DNA of 64,000 nucleotides, from NCBI GenBank assembly GCA_019422065.1, contig JAHZEA010000009.1, forward strand, positions 29,340 through 93,339, given 5' to 3'. Shown here piece after piece: positions 1 to 7,136 of the stretch (positions within the stretch are counted from its first letter, which is position 1; each line of letters opens with the position of its first letter). The notes beneath the pieces are model-generated. The model saw only the letters and a program-made list of their open reading frames with translations. It searched no databases and had not been told where the DNA came from. This stretch comes from Lachnospiraceae bacterium (GTDB taxonomy: Bacteria > Bacillota > Clostridia > Lachnospirales > Anaerotignaceae). The translations under genes were made by a program, and so were the position numbers.

Positions 1-302
1 ACGTCCTGCAGACGGCTTATTTCGTCAAGGCAGCGCTGCTTATGTGTATCAAGCAATGAAACCAGCTCTTTTATATCATTATTAAGTATTACAGACTTAA
101 TTTCTTCAAGGCTTAGGCCTAACTTCTGAAGGTATTTAATTCTGTCTATAAAATGAAGCTGATTAACGGAATAATAGCGGTAGCCTGTAGCCGGATTTGT
201 GTACTTCGGTTGCAGAAGATCAATACTGCTGTAGTACCTGAGTGTTTGTATTGAAACGCCCATTATTTTGGCAACTTCGCCTATAGAATATAAATCTTTC
301 AA
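1..302 (-). CDS. MerR-family transcriptional regulator, 3' part cut by window edge
   Basis: The reading frame on the minus strand starts at a TTG (300-302) behind a GGAGGT site at about 308-314 and stays open to position 1, so the C-terminus is missing. The N-terminus reads LYSIGEVAKIMGVSIQTLRY, the winged helix-turn-helix of MerR proteins, followed by a Y-R-Y-Y-S motif and the start of the dimerisation coiled coil (about residues 75-100). MerR proteins usually activate promoters with long spacers after binding an effector in the C-terminal domain; that domain is outside the window, so the ligand cannot be guessed. A GCGGCG/CGCCGC inverted repeat at 322-327 and 357-362 upstream of the start is a possible operator. 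Confidence 0.88.
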   Translation of the reverse strand, partial: MKDLYSIGEVAKIMGVSIQTLRYYSSIDLLQPKYTNPATGYRYYSVNQLHFIDRIKYLQKLGLSLEEIKSVILNNDIKELVSLLDTHKQRCLDEISRLQD

Positions 303-462
303 TCGCGAACCTCCTTCCACTGCGGCGTTTTGTGTTGTGTATAATAAAGTAAGTTTCGCCGCTATATATAATTTAATACGCGTTTATAATGTTACATTGC
401 ATATAAAACATAACATACATATAAACAATGTATAAACTGAGTAAAAAAACCAAGCTGTGGAG

Positions 463-1125
463 TTATTCTACAATAAATTTTTCTATATTCTCGGCGTTGG
501 CGTATTTTTTAATATAGCCTTCTGCCTTTGTGATAAGTGAATTTATATCTTCATCATCAGCGAAAACATAAATAAGTGTAATTATATTTTTAGAATTAAG
601 AGTAATCATGGCTTTTTCGGAATCGCTTGTAGGACTGCCGAAAGGCCCGTCATTATCGCAGAGCACAGGGAGATTTTCAATATTTACACTGTCTTTGCCT
701 ATGCCTTTATAGCTTTCGCCGGACTTACCCAGCTTAAGAGTTATATCGCCATTTACATTATCAATATCGTATGAGCCTACAGAAAAACCGCTTTCTACCG
801 ATATAAGGTTATTTGTGTCAACAACGGTATTTATTTTATACAAGTCTTTGCCTTGTTTTATACGGCGAATAAGGGCTTCAGATGAAACTCTGTATCTGCC
901 AGGGTCTTTACCAAATGACTTATAGGCTTTTCTTGAGGAAGCTACATTTTTAATTTCTGTAACATTCTTTGTTTCAAGCTCATTTTCAACGGCTGGTATA
1001 ATTTTTTCTTCCATGTACTGCCATAATTCGGCATTTTGTTCTTTAACATCAACGCTGTATTTAAGCACAGCTAATTTAGTACAAGGAACTTTTTCTTTAA
1101 TTTCACTGCTTATGGATATATTCAT
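463..1125 (-). CDS. B3/B4 tRNA-binding domain protein
   Basis: This 220-residue protein resembles the stand-alone B3/4 domain found in the beta subunit of phenylalanyl-tRNA synthetase, which hydrolyses mischarged tRNA in the synthetase. The segment around residues 63-90 (SSRKAYKSFGKDPGRYRVSS) is typical of these free-standing proteins, and VESGFSVGSYD follows at about residue 110. The ATG start has a GGGGG site just upstream. Free-standing members may edit misacylated tRNA, but their substrate is rarely known and none is evident here. It lies downstream of the PLP lyase gene on the same strand but is separated from it by a terminator, so it probably has its own promoter. Confidence 0.75.
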   Translation of the reverse strand: MNISISSEIKEKVPCTKLAVLKYSVDVKEQNAELWQYMEEKIIPAVENELETKNVTEIKNVASSRKAYKSFGKDPGRYRVSSEALIRRIKQGKDLYKINTVVDTNNLISVESGFSVGSYDIDNVNGDITLKLGKSGESYKGIGKDSVNIENLPVLCDNDGPFGSPTSDSEKAMITLNSKNIITLIYVFADDEDINSLITKAEGYIKKYANAENIEKFIVE

Positions 1126-1193
1126 TTGTCATTCCCCCTAAATATCTATAATTTTACAATATTATAAGCTTTTGTGCAAAGGTTTTTTTTGTC

Positions 1194-1221
1194 AAAAAAA
1201 GAGACGGAATAAATCCGTCTC
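1194..1221 (-). terminator. Rho-independent terminator of the first PLP lyase gene
   Basis: An 8-bp stem (GAGACGGA/TCCGTCTC) with a 5-nt loop is followed on the minus strand by seven U residues. It lies just after the stop of the lyase gene. Confidence 0.9.
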
Positions 1222-1258
1222 TAAAATTTGGCTTTAAATTAAGTTAATCAGCTTAAAA

Positions 1259-2452
1259 TCAGTCTAACTCAGCGAAAGCCTGTTTGAAGTCGTTGATAAG
1301 GTCCTGAGTATCCTCGATACCAACTGATACACGGAACATACCAGGTGTGATACCCATTTTTCTTCTGTCAGCATCTGGCATATGGCTGTGTGAAGATGTG
1401 CATGGGTGGTTAAGTGTTGTTCTAAGGCCGCCAAGTGTTGTAGCGTAATGAACATACTGAAGTTTAGCCATGAATTTATCAATCTTAGCTTCGTCTTCTG
1501 TGTTAAGGATGATGCTCATCATACCGCTGATAGCTTCGTCATCTGACCAGAGTTTCTTAGCGATTGCTCTCTGTGGGAAGCTGTCAAGTGATGGATGGTT
1601 AACTTTGATTACGTGTGGATCGCTCTCAAAGAACTCAGCAAGTTTAGCTGCATTGTACATCTGTCTCTTTACACGAAGGTGAAGTGTTTCAAGACCACGA
1701 ATCATCATCCAGCATGGGAATGGATCAGCAGGTGTACCAAAGAGCATTCTCATTGGACGAACTGTTTCGATGATTTCTTTAGAAGCTGTCATGCATCCAA
1801 GGATAGCATCTGAATGGCCGTTCATGAATTTTGTCATTGAAGAAATAACGATATCAGCGCCAAGTGTAAGAGGTTTGATAGAAATAGCTGTTGTAAATGT
1901 ATTGTCCATCATAAGAAGAGCGCCGTTTTCATGAGCAAGTTTAGCAAACTCAGGAATATCGATAAGGTTCATTGTTGGGTTAGCGCAAACCTCAGCATAA
2001 ATCATCTTTGTGTTAGGTTTGATAGCTGCTTTAACGTTCTCGATGTCGTCCATGTTAACAAGTGTTGACTCGATACCGAATCTTGAGAACATTTTGCCGA
2101 ATACGTCGAATGTTTCGCCGTAAATTCTGCTGTTGCAGATTACATGGTCACCAGCTTTAAGAAGTGAACCGATTGTTGTTGAGATTGAAGCCATACCTGA
2201 TGAGAATACAAGTGTGTCTTTATCTTCAAGACCAGGAGCTTCAAGAGCTGTAATCTGAGAAGCAAGAACATCACGGTCAGGGTTGTTTGTTCTGATATAT
2301 GTATATCCCTGTGCGTAAGCCTGTTTGATTTCTGAAAGTGTATTAGCTGTGAAAGCTGTTGCTGTGTAAAGAGGGAAAGCTTCTGGTTTTAATAAGTTGC
2401 AAGCTCCATCTTTATATTTTCTAGTGTAGAGAAGTTCTGTTTCAAGTGACAT
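1259..2452 (-). CDS. Cys/Met-metabolism PLP-dependent lyase (methionine gamma-lyase-like), copy 1
   Basis: A 397-residue fold-type I PLP enzyme of the cystathionine gamma-synthase/methionine gamma-lyase family. Visible landmarks are the substrate/PLP motif Y-x-x-R-x-x-N-P (about residues 52-58), the phosphate-binding SSGMASI (84-90), Asp183 in MMDNTF and the Schiff-base Lys208 in SMTKFMNGHSD. The family cleaves or exchanges the gamma-substituent of methionine, homocysteine or O-acyl-homoserines. The cysteine that marks true methionine gamma-lyases (Cys116 of the Pseudomonas enzyme) aligns by eye with Glu113 (YGET), and the usual SLGG-x-E-S-L motif reads TLGGLRTTL, so the exact reaction is uncertain. 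GGAGG lies before the ATG. A TTGACTCTATT motif lies upstream on the minus strand. Confidence 0.85.
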   Translation of the reverse strand: MSLETELLYTRKYKDGACNLLKPEAFPLYTATAFTANTLSEIKQAYAQGYTYIRTNNPDRDVLASQITALEAPGLEDKDTLVFSSGMASISTTIGSLLKAGDHVICNSRIYGETFDVFGKMFSRFGIESTLVNMDDIENVKAAIKPNTKMIYAEVCANPTMNLIDIPEFAKLAHENGALLMMDNTFTTAISIKPLTLGADIVISSMTKFMNGHSDAILGCMTASKEIIETVRPMRMLFGTPADPFPCWMMIRGLETLHLRVKRQMYNAAKLAEFFESDPHVIKVNHPSLDSFPQRAIAKKLWSDDEAISGMMSIILNTEDEAKIDKFMAKLQYVHYATTLGGLRTTLNHPCTSSHSHMPDADRRKMGITPGMFRVSVGIEDTQDLINDFKQAFAELD

Positions 2453-2590
2453 TAAATATTCCTCCCTTTTTAAATAAGCCTTTAAATTTTTAAAATTTTT
2501 TTCATTGCGTTAAGATGCTTTTAAATATTTGCAATATTTATTTTGATTATAAATTTGCATATTCAAAAGCCATATTCGCTGTACAAGGCT

Positions 2591-2621
2591 ATTGTATTAT
2601 CTGTAGGTACAATAGAGTCAA
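2591..2621 (-). promoter_or_regulatory. Candidate promoter of the first PLP lyase gene
   Basis: On the minus strand TTGACT (2616-2621) is followed 19 bp later by TACAAT (2591-2596), about 140 bp before the lyase start. The 19-bp spacer is long, which fits a regulated promoter. The TTGACTCTAT core recurs near three other amino-acid genes in the window. Confidence 0.5.
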
Positions 2622-3100
2622 TAGTAATTTTAAAAAATTTAATTTTCGGTGTATATAAAGGTAGGAATTTTTTAAGACAAAAGATAGGTATATTTAAAAA
2701 ATCTACCCACTGTAAGAAATATTAAAAAAATTAATGAGCTATTAGATTTTTTTGTGGATGTGAACGCAAATTTTTTGTAAAAAATTATAATTCAAAACGT
2801 GAATATTGTTAAAATAAATTACACGAAAAATAGCAAAATTAATGAAAAATAGTAATGTTTACACGTTATGAGACAATAGAGTTAAAATAAATTGAATTGT
2901 GATTTATCAGTTATTTTTATGCCTTTGTTAGACATAATGATTAAATTACCTTTTCTCGTACAATTGAATTTTTCAATAAAATATACATGTTGCACAATAA
3001 GTATTTAAGAAAATAAATTTTTGGCCTGATTTTAAAGTTAAAATTAACACATTATAGTTTGCATAATATGTTTATTAGTTAAAAATGGTGGTTTTTTTCC

Positions 3101-3131
3101 TTGACTATATAGTCACAATAGGGTTTATTAT
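3101..3131 (+). promoter_or_regulatory. Candidate promoter with palindromic operator, upstream of the AstE/AspA-like gene
   Basis: TTGACT (3101-3106) is followed after an 18-19 bp spacer by TTATTA/TATTAT (3125-3131). The perfect 12-bp palindrome GACTATATAGTC (3103-3114) overlaps the -35 box, as an operator would. The element is about 150 bp before the gene start. Confidence 0.5.
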
Positions 3132-3277
3132 CGAGTTGTAGATTACAGCGGCTTACATAATATAAGTCAAATCAAATGGGATAATTTGTCTTTTGTTACT
3201 GTAGGCAATGCTTAATTTTATATTATTTTTTCCTTATTATATGTTTTTACTAAAGATAATTAAAAGGAGGATGACAC

Positions 3278-4237
3278 ATGAAAAACAGTGTTACTTTTGG
3301 CGGCATTACAGTAGCATCAGGCGAAAAGGTATCTCAGTATGTTACAGTAACAGGTACTGATTACAAGTTCCCTATTACAATTATTAACGGTAAAGAAGAC
3401 GGAAAAACATTTTTAGCTACAGCAGGTATTCATGGCTGCGAATACCCAGGTATTCAGGCTATGGTTGAAATGGCTAAAGAAATTAACCCGGCTGATGTTT
3501 CAGGTGTAGTTATTCTTATGCACTGCATAAATATCTCTGGTTTTGAAGAACGTCAGACATACGTTGTTCCAGACGACCCTGAGCGCAAAAACCTTAACAG
3601 ACTTTTCCCTGGAGATGCCAACGGAACTTTAGCTGACAAAATCTGTGCTTTCCTTTCTGAGGAGTTTGTTGCAAAGAGCGATTTCCATGTTGATATTCAC
3701 AGTGGTGACATGGTTGAAAAACTTGATCCATGTATTATTGTATGTGCTCCTAAGGAGTCTGAAAACAACGCTTTTGCTGGAGAGGTAGCTAAACATACAA
3801 GCTTTAAATACAGACTTAACTCAGGCGGAAGAACAGAATTTTACAATTCATCATCCATAGACAGAAATGTGCCTTCACTCTTATTTGAAAGAGGTGCTCA
3901 TGGCGACTGGTCAAAAGAAGAAGTAGACGCTGATAAGAGCGACTTAATCAATATAATGAAATTCTTAAATATACTTCCTGGCGAAGCTGCTTTAAATGAG
4001 TCTCAGATATTTGTAAAGAGACATGAATGGGCAGAGGCAGAGGCTACAGGTCTTTTATACATGCTCGTTGATGCAGGCGATGATGTTAAAGAAGGCCAGA
4101 AGCTTGCAGAAATCTGTGACATGTTCGGAAATGTTATAAACGAAGTACACGCTAAGTTTGATGGACATGTATTAATTATAGCTTCAACTCTTGCAATTAA
4201 AAAAGGCGACGACCTTATTACATATGGCCAAAGCTAA
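3278..4237 (+). CDS. Succinylglutamate desuccinylase/aspartoacylase-family metallo-deacylase
   Basis: A 319-residue zinc carboxypeptidase-fold enzyme (AstE/AspA family, M14-like). The zinc ligands are visible as H52-x-x-E55 in GIHGCEYPG and H141 in VDIHSGD; the family's R-x-N-x-N-R-x-F motif appears as ERKNLNRLFPG (102-112). The C-terminal 80 residues form the beta domain seen in the family, with a biotinyl-lipoyl-like fold (AEATGLLYMLVDAGDDVKEG). Members remove an acyl group from N-acyl amino acids. The substrate is unknown, but the neighbours (two sulfur-amino-acid lyases, an AEC permease and an alanine symporter) point to amino-acid catabolism. AAAGGAGG lies 8 bp before the ATG. Confidence 0.85.
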   Translation: MKNSVTFGGITVASGEKVSQYVTVTGTDYKFPITIINGKEDGKTFLATAGIHGCEYPGIQAMVEMAKEINPADVSGVVILMHCINISGFEERQTYVVPDDPERKNLNRLFPGDANGTLADKICAFLSEEFVAKSDFHVDIHSGDMVEKLDPCIIVCAPKESENNAFAGEVAKHTSFKYRLNSGGRTEFYNSSSIDRNVPSLLFERGAHGDWSKEEVDADKSDLINIMKFLNILPGEAALNESQIFVKRHEWAEAEATGLLYMLVDAGDDVKEGQKLAEICDMFGNVINEVHAKFDGHVLIIASTLAIKKGDDLITYGQS

Positions 4238-4299
4238 TAGACTTTATGTTTTGTGATAAATAACACAAGAAAAAATTTTAATTAATTTACAAATAGCCC

Positions 4300-4328
4300 T
4301 TGACTCTATAACGGCTATAAAGAATAAA
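4300..4328 (+). promoter_or_regulatory. Candidate promoter upstream of the second PLP lyase gene
   Basis: TTGACT (4300-4305), a 17-bp spacer and a weak AATAAA -10 (4323-4328). The first 11 bases, TTGACTCTATA, are identical to those of the element at 6963. Confidence 0.4.
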
Positions 4329-4406
4329 CTGAAAAATACAAAAGATAAAACGATTTAGTATCGGTATATACATAAGATAAGTTTCATTAATTGATTATTT
4401 GTATGG

Positions 4407-4446
4407 TTATAAACTCCGGCCTTTATTTATAGAGGCTGGGTTATAA
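4407..4446 (+). promoter_or_regulatory. Hairpin in the leader of the second PLP lyase gene
   Basis: TTATAA (4407-4412) pairs with TTATAA (4441-4446), and CCGGCCT (4416-4422) pairs with AGGCTGG (4433-4439). No U-run follows, so it is not a terminator. It may be a leader structure affecting mRNA stability or translation. Confidence 0.45.
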
Positions 4447-4495
4447 TAAATTATATCGCAAAAGAGCAATATAAAATTTACAGGGGGAATAGACA

Positions 4496-5713
4496 ATGTT
4501 ACACGCATTTGATCCAGATTTCGCATTTGAAACAAATATTTTAGAGGCAGGAGCTTACTTTACACATCCTGGCAAGGACCCTGAGGCACTTCCAATACAT
4601 ATGTCAACAGCACATAACGTTGAGGACGTTGCTGATCTTCTTGAAAGATACAAAGACGGAGATTACTGCTACAACAGAAACAGAAACCCGAACAGAACAG
4701 CTCTTGCTGAACTTGTTAAATACACAGAAGGCGGCGAGGACGCAATCGCATGCTCATCTGGTATGGCAGCTATTTCAACAGCTATTATTGCTATGACAAA
4801 AGCTGGCGATCACATTCTTTCAGATAAAACTATCTACGGCGAGTCAAACGAAGTATTCACAGACATACTTGGAAAATATGGTGTTGAAACATCTATAATC
4901 GACTTTACAAACCTTGATGAAGTTAAGGCTCACATCAAACCTAACACAAAAGTTCTTTATACAGAAACAGTTTCAAACCCACTTTGTGGCGTTGCTGACT
5001 TAAAAGCACTTGCAGATATTGCACATGCTAACGGCGCTATGCTTATTGTTGATAACACATTTATGACAGGCTGCCTTGCAAAACCTCTTTCAATGGGCGC
5101 TGACCTTGAAGTTATCAGCTTAACAAAATTCGCTAACGGCCATTCAGACGCTGTAACAGGCGCTATAATTGGTTCTAAAGAGCTTGTTAAGAAATGCCAT
5201 GCTCTTCAGGTAGTTCTTGGTTCACAGGCTGACCCATTCTCATCATGGTTAACATGCCGTGGTATGAGAACAATGGAGCTTCGTGTTAAGAAACAGGCTT
5301 CAAACGCTCTTGCTCTTGCTGAAGCACTTGAAAAGAGCCCATATGTTAAATCTGTTCATTACGCTGGCCTTAAGAGCAACCCATTCCATGAGCTTGCTCA
5401 CAAACAGTTCGGCGATTACTATGGCGGTATGCTTACAGTAGAGCTTCCAGAAGAAGATGACTACGATGTAGCTACAAGCAAATTCAATAAGTTCATGAGA
5501 ACTCTTAAGATTCCTCACTATGCAATGACTCTTGGCGGATACAGAACAACATTCTCATATCCACCACACAGCTCACATGATAACCTTACAAAAGAGCAGA
5601 GATATGCTATCGGCATCACAGATTCTATGTTAAGATTCTCTGTAGGTATCGAGAACACAGAAGACCTTGTAAACGATGTTCTTAATGCTCTTGAGGTTGC
5701 TTACGGCAAATAA
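4496..5713 (+). CDS. Cys/Met-metabolism PLP-dependent lyase (methionine gamma-lyase-like), copy 2
   Basis: A 405-residue paralogue of the enzyme at 1259-2452, clearly related but well diverged. It has the Y-x-R-x-x-N-P motif (CYNRNRNPNR, about 58-67), SSGMAAI (88-94), Asp186 in IVDNTF and the PLP-binding Lys211 in SLTKFANGHSD. As in copy 1, the position of the methionine gamma-lyase cysteine holds a glutamate (YGES, Glu116), and the C-terminal motif reads TLGGYRTTF. These shared departures suggest that both belong to one unusual clade; the substrate may be methionine, homocysteine or another gamma-substituted amino acid. A GGGGG site precedes the ATG and a strong terminator follows. Confidence 0.85.
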   Translation: MLHAFDPDFAFETNILEAGAYFTHPGKDPEALPIHMSTAHNVEDVADLLERYKDGDYCYNRNRNPNRTALAELVKYTEGGEDAIACSSGMAAISTAIIAMTKAGDHILSDKTIYGESNEVFTDILGKYGVETSIIDFTNLDEVKAHIKPNTKVLYTETVSNPLCGVADLKALADIAHANGAMLIVDNTFMTGCLAKPLSMGADLEVISLTKFANGHSDAVTGAIIGSKELVKKCHALQVVLGSQADPFSSWLTCRGMRTMELRVKKQASNALALAEALEKSPYVKSVHYAGLKSNPFHELAHKQFGDYYGGMLTVELPEEDDYDVATSKFNKFMRTLKIPHYAMTLGGYRTTFSYPPHSSHDNLTKEQRYAIGITDSMLRFSVGIENTEDLVNDVLNALEVAYGK

Positions 5714-5732
5714 TTAGCTAAAAATATATAAT

Positions 5733-5760
5733 GGCCGGACGTTATGTCCGGCCTTTTTTT
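5733..5760 (+). terminator. Rho-independent terminator after the second PLP lyase
   Basis: Perfect 8-bp stem GGCCGGAC/GTCCGGCC with a 5-nt loop followed by seven T residues. Confidence 0.95.
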
Positions 5761-5822
5761 ACAAATTAATTAGATAGTGTAAATAATGTAACTTTTAGTG
5801 TGTTTATGCGGAGGTGCTTGTT

Positions 5823-6746
5823 TTGCCAGTATATACAGTTTTAAGCTCACTTTTTGTAATATTTGCTCTTGCGATACCTGGATTTATATTTAAAAAAATA
5901 AATATGGCTGACGAAACACAGCTGAAGCTTATGTCCGGATTTATGTTAAAGGTTATACTGCCGGCTATTATTATTTATTCAATGCAGACGGATTTTTCTG
6001 TTGAAATGCTTACATCGGGCATAAAGGTTTTTGTGGCGGTTTTTGTGCTTTTTGGCGTTGTGCTTGTTTTTGCGGCACTGCTTACAAAGAGCATAGGTCT
6101 TGATAAAAAGAGTATGGGTTTAGTGGCGTTTATAATGTTTTTTGCCAATACAGGCGGAATAGGCATACCTGTTATGAACATGCTTTTTGGCCCGGAGGCG
6201 GTTTTTTACGCTTCAGCTGCTGAAATGGCTACTGATGTACTTATTTTTACAGCTGGTGTACTGCTTATGAAGTCCTCGGGAAAGAGTGAAGGAGGAATAG
6301 ACTTAAAGGCTCTTTTAAGCCCGGGAACATTTGGAATTATAATAGGAATGGCATTGTTTTTACTTGACATTAGGCTTCCGGATATTATAAATAAAGTCCT
6401 TGAAAGCATATCCGGCGCAAGCTTGCCTGTTACAATGTTCGTAATAGGCGCACAAATAGGCAGTATAGACTTTAAAGCTCTTGGCTGTAAATGGCGTGTA
6501 TTTGTTGTTACAGCGGCCAAGCTTTTAGTAGTACCTGTGTTTATGTACTTTATATCCGTTAAAATAATTAAATGCGACACTTTGCCGGCTATGGTACTTA
6601 CTGTATTGTATGCCATGCCTACAGGCGGTGCTGCGGCCATATTTGCCCAAGAGTACGGTGCTGACAGCCAGTTTGCAGCTGAGGCTGTTTTCCTTACGGA
6701 TATATTCTGTTTAATTACACTACCTGTGATAGTCGTAATGTTGTGA
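5823..6746 (+). CDS. AEC (auxin efflux carrier) family permease
   Basis: A roughly 307-residue integral membrane protein with about ten hydrophobic segments in two five-helix halves, as in the AEC family; bacterial members carry malate, malonate or other organic and amino acids. Landmarks include MSGFMLKVILPAII in the first half, the FFANTGGIGIPVMN loop and the second-half TVLYAMPTGGAAAIFAQEYGA (conserved P-x-G). I place the start at TTG 5823 because GGAGG (5810-5814) is 8 bp upstream; the GTG at 5814 would overlap the ribosome-binding site. It follows the PLP lyase after a terminator, so it is separately transcribed or read through. Its substrate is not evident. Confidence 0.82.
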   Translation: MPVYTVLSSLFVIFALAIPGFIFKKINMADETQLKLMSGFMLKVILPAIIIYSMQTDFSVEMLTSGIKVFVAVFVLFGVVLVFAALLTKSIGLDKKSMGLVAFIMFFANTGGIGIPVMNMLFGPEAVFYASAAEMATDVLIFTAGVLLMKSSGKSEGGIDLKALLSPGTFGIIIGMALFLLDIRLPDIINKVLESISGASLPVTMFVIGAQIGSIDFKALGCKWRVFVVTAAKLLVVPVFMYFISVKIIKCDTLPAMVLTVLYAMPTGGAAAIFAQEYGADSQFAAEAVFLTDIFCLITLPVIVVML

Positions 6747-6962
6747 TTGAGGTACACGAAAAATGAAGTAATATTTTCACTATGTTTGAAGCCAGTGCAG
6801 TTTAAACAATTGTATAAAAATCAAGAAAAAAAATAAACAATATTTATTAATTTATCGATATTGAATTTTGTAAAAATAACTGCATAAATAAAGGATTTTA
6901 GGGCAACAGTGGTTAATTGGAATTTAAAATATGATGAAAAACTATAAATAATAGATAACACA

Positions 6963-6991
6963 TTGACTCTATATTTACTAAAGGGTTTAGA
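6963..6991 (+). promoter_or_regulatory. Candidate promoter of the sodium/alanine symporter gene
   Basis: TTGACT (6963-6968), a 17-bp spacer and TTTAGA (6986-6991). The element resembles the one at 3101 along its length, including a shared AGGGTTTA around the -10. Confidence 0.5.
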
Positions 6992-7035
6992 ATTTAATTA
7001 TGCTTTAATGTATGCGCAGCATTAAAAGTTATACC

Positions 7036-7113
7036 TTGCGTGGAATTGTTCTACGCTAACAAATACGTCTAAACGATATTTCGCCAGGGGAGAGGCGGGA
7101 TAAAGTGACGCAA
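7036..7113 (+). promoter_or_regulatory. Potential structured 5' leader of the symporter mRNA
   Basis: GCGTGGAA (7038-7045) pairs with TTCTACGC (7049-7056). CGTC (7066-7069) pairs with GACG (7107-7110) around an inner CGCC/GGCG stem (7082-7085 and 7094-7097). As an alternative, TTGCGT (7036-7041) can pair with ACGCAA (7108-7113), which would disrupt both. I recognise no known riboswitch; the conserved glycine riboswitch sequences are absent. Confidence 0.4.
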
Positions 7114-7136
7114 TTTCAAGAGGGGGAATTATAAAT

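Larger units (their letters stand above)
2453..3277. other. 825-bp AT-rich divergent intergenic region
   Basis: This gap separates the minus-strand lyase from the plus-strand deacylase. It is extremely AT-rich and holds no convincing gene. On the minus strand there are two related motifs, TTGACTCTATTGTACC (starting at 2621) and TTAACTCTATTGTCTC (starting at 2885), and on the plus strand the palindromic promoter element at 3101-3131. The rest shows no structure I can name. Confidence 0.7.
6747..7136 (+). other. 390-bp regulatory region before the symporter gene
   Basis: This gap holds a candidate promoter (6963-6991) and, from 7036 to 7113, a set of potential stems described separately. There is no gene in it. 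Confidence 0.6.

Noticed and set aside
2543..2725. A 60-codon frame in the AT-rich gap
   Set aside because: TTG start without a ribosome-binding site, biased composition and no similarity I can see.
4238..4495. S-box (SAM) or other methionine riboswitch before the second lyase
   Set aside because: Only a single hairpin is visible and the conserved S-box sequences are absent.
7021..7136. Glycine riboswitch before the symporter
   Set aside because: The conserved aptamer sequences are not present, although other pairing is.
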